A stretch of 64,000 nt of DNA from Luteimonas panaciterrae (GTDB lineage Bacteria; Pseudomonadota; Gammaproteobacteria; Xanthomonadales; Xanthomonadaceae), in the NCBI RefSeq assembly GCF_020511115.1, contig NZ_JAJAVH010000007.1:558001-622000 (forward strand), written 5' to 3'. Below, piece after piece: positions 56,122 to 64,000 of the stretch; position 1 is the stretch's first letter; each line of letters begins with the position of its first letter. The position numbers were made by a program, and so were the translations under genes. The notes below the pieces were generated by a model. It had not been told where the DNA came from and did no database searches. It worked only from the letters and a program-made list of their open reading frames with translations.

Positions 56122-57042
56122 TCAGCGGCGGGCGCGCATCTCCGCGTGCCAGCGGTCGATCAGCCAGCGCGAGATCGAAATCGAGGGCGACAGCAGCAAG
56201 GGCACCTCCTCTCCGCGCTGGCGCGAATCCGAGGCGCGGATCGCCGCATCGATCTCGTCGAAGGTGAACCAGCGTGCGTCCTCGAGTTCATCGTCGACCA
56301 CCGGCTCGTCCGGCTCGGCCTCGGCCAGGAAGCCCAGCATCAGCGACGAGGGGAACGGCCACGGCTGCGAGGCCAGATAGCGGCAACTGCGCACGCGCAC
56401 GTGGCTTTCCTCGAAGACTTCGCGCGCCACCGTCTGTTCCAGCGATTCGCCCGGCTCGACGAAGCCGGCCAGCGTCGAATAGCGCCGCGGCGGCCACGCC
56501 GCCTGTCGGCCAAGCAGCAATCGCTCGCCATCGCTGACGGCGACGATCACCGCCGGATCGGTGCGCGGATAGTGTTCCAGCCCGCATTGCGGACAGCGTC
56601 CGAGCCAGCCCGCCGACACGAAATCCAGCGCGGTGCCGCAGGCGCCGCAATGACGATGCCGTGCGCGCCAGTGCAGCAGCGCGCGCGCTTGCGCGAACGC
56701 GGTCGCCGCCGGTGCCGGCCAAGCCGCGGCCGCGGTACGCAGATCCACGCGCTGCACCAGTTCGAGCATGATCTCCTCGGCGCGCAGCGCGAACCAGGCG
56801 TCCTCACCCTGCAGCCCCAGAAACAAGGCGCGCGCCGGATCGATGTCGGCGAAGTCGTCGCCGCGCAGCACCAACATTCCGCCTTCGGCATCGGCGCCGG
56901 CTCTGCCCTCCTCGTCGATCGCGAGCAGTTGAGCGCGCGACCACAGCGCCACCAGCGCATCGGCATCGCGGCGCAGGTGTTCGGCACGGTCGAGCGCGCC
57001 TTCGACGAAGGCGTAGGTAGTGGCGTTGGGCTGTTGCGTCAT
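56122..57042 (-). CDS. nudC: NAD(+) diphosphatase (NADH pyrophosphatase)
   Basis: 306 residues. Zinc ribbon HCGACGTALDF...GRCPQCG, then Nudix box GFVEPGESLEQTVAREVFEE, and the NudC signature SQPWPFPSSLM soon after. Hydrolyses NAD(H) to NMN(H) and AMP and can remove NAD caps from RNA. Same strand as erpA, 51 bp apart. Confidence 0.97.
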   Translation of the reverse strand: MTQQPNATTYAFVEGALDRAEHLRRDADALVALWSRAQLLAIDEEGRAGADAEGGMLVLRGDDFADIDPARALFLGLQGEDAWFALRAEEIMLELVQRVDLRTAAAAWPAPAATAFAQARALLHWRARHRHCGACGTALDFVSAGWLGRCPQCGLEHYPRTDPAVIVAVSDGERLLLGRQAAWPPRRYSTLAGFVEPGESLEQTVAREVFEESHVRVRSCRYLASQPWPFPSSLMLGFLAEAEPDEPVVDDELEDARWFTFDEIDAAIRASDSRQRGEEVPLLLSPSISISRWLIDRWHAEMRARR

Positions 57043-57093
57043 GGGCGATCGTCGGCTCGAATCTGCCAGTAGAAGCCCGCGCAGGAGCGGCCG

Positions 57094-57474
57094 TTAGACG
57101 GTGAACGAGGACCCGCAGCCGCAGGTCGATTTCGCGTTCGGATTGCGGATCGTGAACTGCGCGCCGTGCAGGCTCTCGACGTAGTCGACGGAAGCGCCCA
57201 TCAGATATTGCAGGCTGAGCGGATCGACCAGCAGCGTCACGCCGTCGGTGTCGATGGCGAGGTCGTCCTCGCCCTGTTGCTCGTCGAACTCGAAGCCGTA
57301 CTGGAAGCCGGAGCAGCCGCCGCCCTGGATGTAGACGCGCAGCTTGAGCGCCGGATTGCCTTCCTCGGCGATCAGCTCGCGCACCTTGGCCGCGGCCGAG
57401 GGGGTGAAGTCGAGCGGACGCTCCAGCGATTGGTAGCCGGGCGCGGCGGGCATGTTGGGGGTGGTCGCTTCCAT
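57094..57474 (-). CDS. erpA: Iron-sulphur cluster insertion protein ErpA
   Basis: 126 residues. A-type carrier with [18 protein letters not shown] and the C-terminal [16 protein letters not shown], giving the three conserved Cys (C-x~64-CGC). The N-terminal extension of about 15 residues is longer than in E. coli. Delivers Fe-S clusters to apoproteins. Confidence 0.95.
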   Translation of the reverse strand: MEATTPNMPAAPGYQSLERPLDFTPSAAAKVRELIAEEGNPALKLRVYIQGGGCSGFQYGFEFDEQQGEDDLAIDTDGVTLLVDPLSLQYLMGASVDYVESLHGAQFTIRNPNAKSTCGCGSSFTV

Positions 57475-57505
57475 GCCTACAGGATGGGGCGCCGAGGGTG
57501 CCGCT

Positions 57506-58282
57506 TCAAGTTCCGGTGGCGGAACGCTCGGTCGCGGCGGCTTCGGCGGCCGCCTCGGTCCACGGGAACGACTGTTCGACCGCCGAACCGCCCTGCGGAT
57601 CGAGCCGCACGCTCACGCGCAGCGGCTTGAAGCCGGGCGGCAGCACGATGTCGCCCTCGACCTGCTGGAAATACTTGAACGAATAGGCAACTCCGGGCGC
57701 GTTCGGTTGCTGACGGAGATCGGCCCAGCCCAGGCGCTGCAGCTTGCCCTCGCGCGTGCCTTCCACCGACAGGGCCACGTTGCCGCTGCTGACCGCGCCG
57801 CGGTTGAGGTTCTGGGTCAGGGTGGCGGTGAAATGCCAGGCGACGTCGCTTTGCGGCTGCAATTGCAGCTCGTGCACGGTGAGCCCGCGCCGCTGCCCGG
57901 TGGCGCCGACGAAGCGCTCGTAGAAGGCGACATCGGCACGCAGGCCGGAAATCTCCTCGTCGCGTTCGGCCAGCGTGCCCTGCAGGTCGCGGTTGGCGTC
58001 ACGGCTGATCTGGTCGGAGCGGGTCAGCGTGGCCACCTGCTGCTGCAGGGTCTCGATCTGCGCCTGCTGCTCGCGCAGGCGCGCGCGCGGATCGCCCGCC
58101 GCCGGCACGAACACCCGCCACAGGCCCCAGAAGCCGAACAGCAAGGAGAGGATCACGATCGCGCCCCAGTGCCAGGGCTTCAGGCGCCGCTTCTTGGCGG
58201 CCGGAGCGGGCGCCGGTTGCGCGGGGGGAGCGGCGGCGGCGGGCGTCTGCGTCCCGGCCGCGGGTTGTTCAGTTTCTGACAT
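57506..58282 (-). CDS. DUF6776 family membrane-anchored coiled-coil protein
   Basis: 258 residues. Pro/Ala-rich cytosolic N-terminus, one membrane helix ([20 protein letters not shown]), a coiled coil (about 70-115, [20 protein letters not shown]) and a beta-rich periplasmic domain ([35 protein letters not shown]). The coiled coil plus strand pattern fits DUF6776 as found near erpA in this order. Start chosen at the Met after the divergent promoter region. Confidence 0.8.
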   Translation of the reverse strand: MSETEQPAAGTQTPAAAAPPAQPAPAPAAKKRRLKPWHWGAIVILSLLFGFWGLWRVFVPAAGDPRARLREQQAQIETLQQQVATLTRSDQISRDANRDLQGTLAERDEEISGLRADVAFYERFVGATGQRRGLTVHELQLQPQSDVAWHFTATLTQNLNRGAVSSGNVALSVEGTREGKLQRLGWADLRQQPNAPGVAYSFKYFQQVEGDIVLPPGFKPLRVSVRLDPQGGSAVEQSFPWTEAAAEAAATERSATGT

Positions 58283-58414
58283 CACACCGGTATAGCGAGC
58301 AGCCCGAACCGGCGTCAACCTGCATCCGGCAGGGAGCGCGGTAGCCACTCAGGCTGCGCTAATCTGCGCGCACGCATTTTTGCATCGCCACACTGGGGCC
58401 TAGGGAGAGCTGCG

Positions 58415-59011
58415 ATGTCGGAAGCCCATCTGTTCGCGATCGGCGTGCTGCTGGCATGGCTGGCCGGCATCCGTGTCTATCTCACCGTGTTCGGGATCGG
58501 CATCGCCGGCTATTTCGGCTGGCTCGACCTGCCGCAGGCGCTGGAAGTCACCAGCTCGCCCTGGGTGCTCGGCGTATCCGGGGTGCTGGCGCTGGCAGAG
58601 TTCTTCGCTGACAAGATTCCGGGCGTCGATTCCGGCTGGGACCTCCTGCACACCCTGCTGCGGGTGCCGGCCGGCGCCTTCCTCGCCGCCGCCACGCTGT
58701 CGCCGGACGGGCATCTGGGCGCCGGCATGCTCGCCACCGGGGCCGGCGTGGCCCTGACCAGTCACGTGATCAAGGCCGGCTCGCGGGCGCTGATGAACAC
58801 CTCGCCCGAGCCGGTCAGCAACTGGACCGCCTCGGTGACCGAGGACGCCGTGGTGGTCGGTGGGCTGGCGCTGGCGTTCGCGCATCCGTGGATCGCGCTG
58901 GCGATCGTGGTCGCGGTCAGCCTCTCGTTCGCGCTGCTGCTGTGGTGGATCTGGCGCAAGCTGTTCCGCCGCGCGCCGAAGCGGCCGGTCGAGGCGGGGA
59001 CGCGCGCCTAG
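58415..59011 (+). CDS. DUF4126 membrane protein
   Basis: 198 residues, hydrophobic throughout: GVLLAWLAGIRVYLTVFGIG, a D-K-I-P-G-V-D-S-G-W-D block (AEFFADKIPGVDSGWDLLHT) that marks DUF4126, an Ala/Gly-rich middle (GAGMLATGAGVALTSHVIKA) and a last helix (AIVVAVSLSFALLLWWIW). Function unknown. GGGAGAG precedes the ATG. Confidence 0.92.
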   Translation: MSEAHLFAIGVLLAWLAGIRVYLTVFGIGIAGYFGWLDLPQALEVTSSPWVLGVSGVLALAEFFADKIPGVDSGWDLLHTLLRVPAGAFLAAATLSPDGHLGAGMLATGAGVALTSHVIKAGSRALMNTSPEPVSNWTASVTEDAVVVGGLALAFAHPWIALAIVVAVSLSFALLLWWIWRKLFRRAPKRPVEAGTRA

Positions 59012-59190
59012 CGAGGCCGACCTTTGGGGCTCGGCGCCGGGGCCATGACAAACGCCCAAGAACGGCAGCCGCTCACATCAAGGCACATGAATGCGCCCAT
59101 CGCGGTGCCGAACCCGTCCTGTCCGCGTGGTTCGATGCTGTAGGCTGTATCACACTATCGCGACAACGACCGATCAGGGGATCAGGACCC

Positions 59191-61047
59191 GTGCCCGTCA
59201 CGCCAACGGCCGCTGCTGCCGACGCAGAGCGCAAACATGCCGCGCGCGCAGAATTCCCGCCGCCGCACTACTGGCGGCGTTGGGGCGTGTCGGATGCGCC
59301 ACCGGCTCAGCTCCCGGCACTCGACGCTGCCACCGACGATGCAGCGGCATCCGCGCCCGCGCTACGCGCCGCTCCGCCCGTCGAACCCGAAGGCGAAGCA
59401 CCCTATCGCGTCCTGCTGATCGAGGACGACCGCAGCCAGGCCCTGTTCGCGCAAAGCGTGCTCAACGGCGCCGGCATGGACGTGCGCGTGATCGGCTCCG
59501 GCACCGAGATCCTGGCGGCGCTGCGCGAGTTCGGCCCCGAACTGGTGCTCACCGACCTGCACATGCCCGGCACCAGTGGCATCGAGATCACCAGCGCGAT
59601 CCGCGCCGATCCCGCCTTCTCGCAGATGCCGGTGGTGATCCTCACCGGCGACACCGATCCGGACCAGCAGCTGGAAGTGCTGCAGGCCGGTGCCGATGAC
59701 GTCCTCTCCAAGCCGGTGCGGCCGCGCCACCTGATCGTCGCCGTGGCCAGCCGCGTGCGTCGCGCGCGTGCCTGGCAGCGCCAGCGCGACGGCGAAGGCC
59801 GGCATCCGCTCACTGGGCTGTACACGCGCGCGGCGATGCTGCAGCGCCTGGACGCCGCCATCCACGCACAGACCCCGAGCGGGCTGTATTTCGTCGAGAT
59901 CGAAGGCGTCGCCACGCTGCGCGACCGCTACGGCTACTTCGCGCTCGAAGCGGCGTTGATCGAAGCCGGGCGCGCCATCGCCGCCATCGCCGACGACAAC
60001 GCGGTCGCGCGTCTCAACGAGAATTCGTTCCTGGTGCTCGCGCCCGATGCCGGCGCCGCCGCGCAGCTGGATCGCGCACGCGCGCTGCGCGACGAACTCG
60101 GCCGCCGCGACATCACCATCGGCGACGAATCCGTCCGCCTGCGCGCCCTGATCGGCTACACCCCGCTGCCGCACAGTTTCGAGGATGCCACCAGCGCACT
60201 GGCCGCCGCCGAACAGGCCCTGCGCCTCGCGCGCGCGCAGCCGGCGGGCATCGCCGTGCACGTGCCACCGGCGAAGGAACGCGGCACCGACAGCGCCGGC
60301 ATGCGCCTCGTGCACGAAGCGATGATGCATGACGGCTTCGAACTCGCCTATCAGCCGATCATCGCCGTCGCCGGCGGCGGCGAGGCGCAATACCAGACGC
60401 TGCTGCGGCTGCGCGACGGTGAAGGTCAGCTGCATACCGCCGGCGAGATCCTGCCCGCCATCGAGGCGACCGGCGCGCTGCAGGAAATCGATCGCCGTGT
60501 CATGCAGCTCGCCGTCGCGGTCTTGCGCCGGCGCAGTCGCGAAAAGCAGCCCGTGCGCCTGTTCGTCTCGCAATCGGCGCGCAGCCTGGGCCGCGGTGGT
60601 TACGCCGACTGGCTCCTCGCGCTGGTGCGCGAGGAAGGCATCGACAGCGGCTCGCTCGTGCTCGACGTGCGCCAGGACGACGCACTGATCCACACCATCG
60701 CATTGCAGGAATTCTGCGCCGCAATGGTCACCGCCGGCGTGCAGCTGTGCCTTGGCCAGTATCGCGCCAGCGACGAAGCCAATGCCCTGCTCGCGCAGTT
60801 GCCGCTGAGTTTCGTGCGCCTGTCGGCGCGCTACTCCAGCCACCTCGACGACGTGCCGCTGCGCGACGAAATGCGCGCGGCGATCGAGCGCGCGCACCTG
60901 CTCGGCCTGCAGGTGATCGGCCAGCAGGTGGAGAACCCACAATCGGCGGCGACGCTGTGGGTGAGCGGCGTCGACTACATCCAGGGCAACCTGGTGCAGC
61001 AGGCCGCCGACACGCTCGATTTCGACTTCCAGCACTCGATCCTCTGA
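59191..61047 (+). CDS. Response regulator with degenerate GGDEF and EAL domains
   Basis: 618 residues from a GTG with CAGGA upstream. REC domain (about 70-185) intact: VLLIEDDRSQ, LVLTDLHMPG (phospho-Asp near 121), LSKPVRP. The GGDEF-like domain (200-350) has RLNENSFLVLAP where GG[DE]EF is expected. The EAL-like domain (370-610) starts AYQPIIAVAGG but has QTLLRL in place of EAL-x-R and lacks the D-D-F-G metal site (LGQYRASDEAN). It should neither make nor break c-di-GMP and may bind it as a FimX-like effector. It is 10 bp upstream of the hybrid kinase gene, its likely phosphodonor. Confidence 0.92.
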   Translation: MPVTPTAAAADAERKHAARAEFPPPHYWRRWGVSDAPPAQLPALDAATDDAAASAPALRAAPPVEPEGEAPYRVLLIEDDRSQALFAQSVLNGAGMDVRVIGSGTEILAALREFGPELVLTDLHMPGTSGIEITSAIRADPAFSQMPVVILTGDTDPDQQLEVLQAGADDVLSKPVRPRHLIVAVASRVRRARAWQRQRDGEGRHPLTGLYTRAAMLQRLDAAIHAQTPSGLYFVEIEGVATLRDRYGYFALEAALIEAGRAIAAIADDNAVARLNENSFLVLAPDAGAAAQLDRARALRDELGRRDITIGDESVRLRALIGYTPLPHSFEDATSALAAAEQALRLARAQPAGIAVHVPPAKERGTDSAGMRLVHEAMMHDGFELAYQPIIAVAGGGEAQYQTLLRLRDGEGQLHTAGEILPAIEATGALQEIDRRVMQLAVAVLRRRSREKQPVRLFVSQSARSLGRGGYADWLLALVREEGIDSGSLVLDVRQDDALIHTIALQEFCAAMVTAGVQLCLGQYRASDEANALLAQLPLSFVRLSARYSSHLDDVPLRDEMRAAIERAHLLGLQVIGQQVENPQSAATLWVSGVDYIQGNLVQQAADTLDFDFQHSIL

Positions 61048-61057
61048 GCGCCTGCGC

Positions 61058-63487
<2,430 letters not shown>

Positions 63488-63508
63488 AGTATTCCGGCAC
63501 TCGCGCTC

Positions 63509-63534
63509 GTCATTCCCGCCTTCGCGGGAACGAC
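63509..63534. terminator. Palindrome between convergent kinase and bfr genes
   Basis: GTCATTCCCGC, loop CTTC, GCGGGAACGAC, one mismatch. Same class as the short palindromes at 15.8 kb and 55.1 kb. Placed between two convergent gene ends, where it may stop both transcripts; no T-run. Confidence 0.55.
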
Positions 63535-63570
63535 GAATCAGGGGCAGACAAACTCCGCCCCGCTAGAGAA

Positions 63571-64000
63571 TCAATCCTCGATCTTGCGCTGCAGATAATT
63601 CTGCTCGCCGACGCGCTGCATCAGGTCGAGCTGCGTCTCCAGCCAATCGACGTGCTCTTCCTCGGAGTCGAGGATGTCGTTGAACAGGCGGCGGCTGACG
63701 TAGTCGTTGACCTTCTCGCAATAAGCGATGGCCTCGCGCAGCAGCGGGATCGCTTCCATCTCCAGCGCCAGGTCGCACTCGATGATCTCGCGCGGCGACT
63801 CGCCGACCTTCAGCTTGCCCAGTGCCTGGAAGTTCGGCAGCCCTTCGAGGAAGAGAATGCGATCGGCAAGCTTGTCGGCATGCTTCATCTCGTCGATCGA
63901 TTCTTCGTACTCGTGCTTGGCGAGTTCGTGCAGGCCCCAGTTCTTCAGCATCTTCGAATGCAGGAAATACTGGTTGATCGCGGTCAGCTCGTTGTAGAGC
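63571..64000 (-). CDS. bfr: Bacterioferritin, N-terminus outside the window
   Basis: The C-terminal 142 residues are visible. Ferroxidase residues appear in order: LYNELTAIN (Glu18 equivalent), [16 protein letters not shown] (Glu51, heme Met52, His54 equivalents), [13 protein letters not shown] (Glu94) and [14 protein letters not shown] (Glu127, His130). A 24-mer that stores iron and holds heme between subunits. The first about 15 residues should lie just right of the window. Stop at 63571. Confidence 0.96.
   Translation of the reverse strand, partial: LYNELTAINQYFLHSKMLKNWGLHELAKHEYEESIDEMKHADKLADRILFLEGLPNFQALGKLKVGESPREIIECDLALEMEAIPLLREAIAYCEKVNDYVSRRLFNDILDSEEEHVDWLETQLDLMQRVGEQNYLQRKIED

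Overview
The window comes from a high-GC gammaproteobacterium, most likely of the order Lysobacterales (Xanthomonadales), perhaps Rhodanobacteraceae. The reason is gene order: cutA, dsbD, a TlpA-like gene, aroQ, accB, accC, prmA, a DUF3426 gene, fis, purH and purD run in one direction, as in that order. The placement is inference from memory of gene order; no search was possible. No rRNA, tRNA, CRISPR array or insertion sequence was recognised.

Accessory left end (1-15.8 kb). Nine tightly packed minus-strand genes, the last running off the left edge, form one apparent operon. It encodes a small protein, a 1769-residue multi-hydrolase (two trypsin-like domains, a PGRP-type amidase domain and a papain-like domain whose catalytic Cys is Ser), two paralogous helical proteins, two proteins with a fold pattern like the trypsin-co-occurring domain 2, an intact subtilisin, and two large unknown proteins. 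None has a recognisable signal peptide. Just upstream of the first gene are four heptamers in exact 11-bp phase, the operator layout of SARP/BTAD regulators, and a SARP/BTAD regulator gene lies about 0.6 kb further upstream on the same strand. An XRE regulator diverges from it. This is the best candidate for an undescribed system here. Between operon and regulator lie two inverted copies of a structured repeat; a third copy is at 54.8 kb.

Middle (15.9-37 kb). glnE; an iron-type uptake trio (TonB receptor, PepSY membrane protein, small membrane protein); a secreted DUF4331/TPR pair; a MurG-like glycosyltransferase coupled to a PYROXD2-like FAD oxidoreductase; a Tat-exported PhoX-like protein; groES-groEL behind a CIRCE operator that overlaps the promoter; an SDR and an MDR oxidoreductase opposite a LysR regulator; a PagL-like lipid A deacylase; cutA; and a secreted lipase.

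Core right half (37-64 kb). Envelope thiol redox (dsbD, TlpA-like), shikimate (aroQ), fatty-acid initiation (accB, accC), ribosomal protein methylation (prmA), Fis, purine synthesis (purH, purD), an LplT-like/acyltransferase fusion, small membrane proteins, ampE, nudC, erpA, then a degenerate REC-GGDEF-EAL protein in an operon with a hybrid histidine kinase, and the end of bfr. Paired palindromic elements bracket aroQ in inverted orientation.
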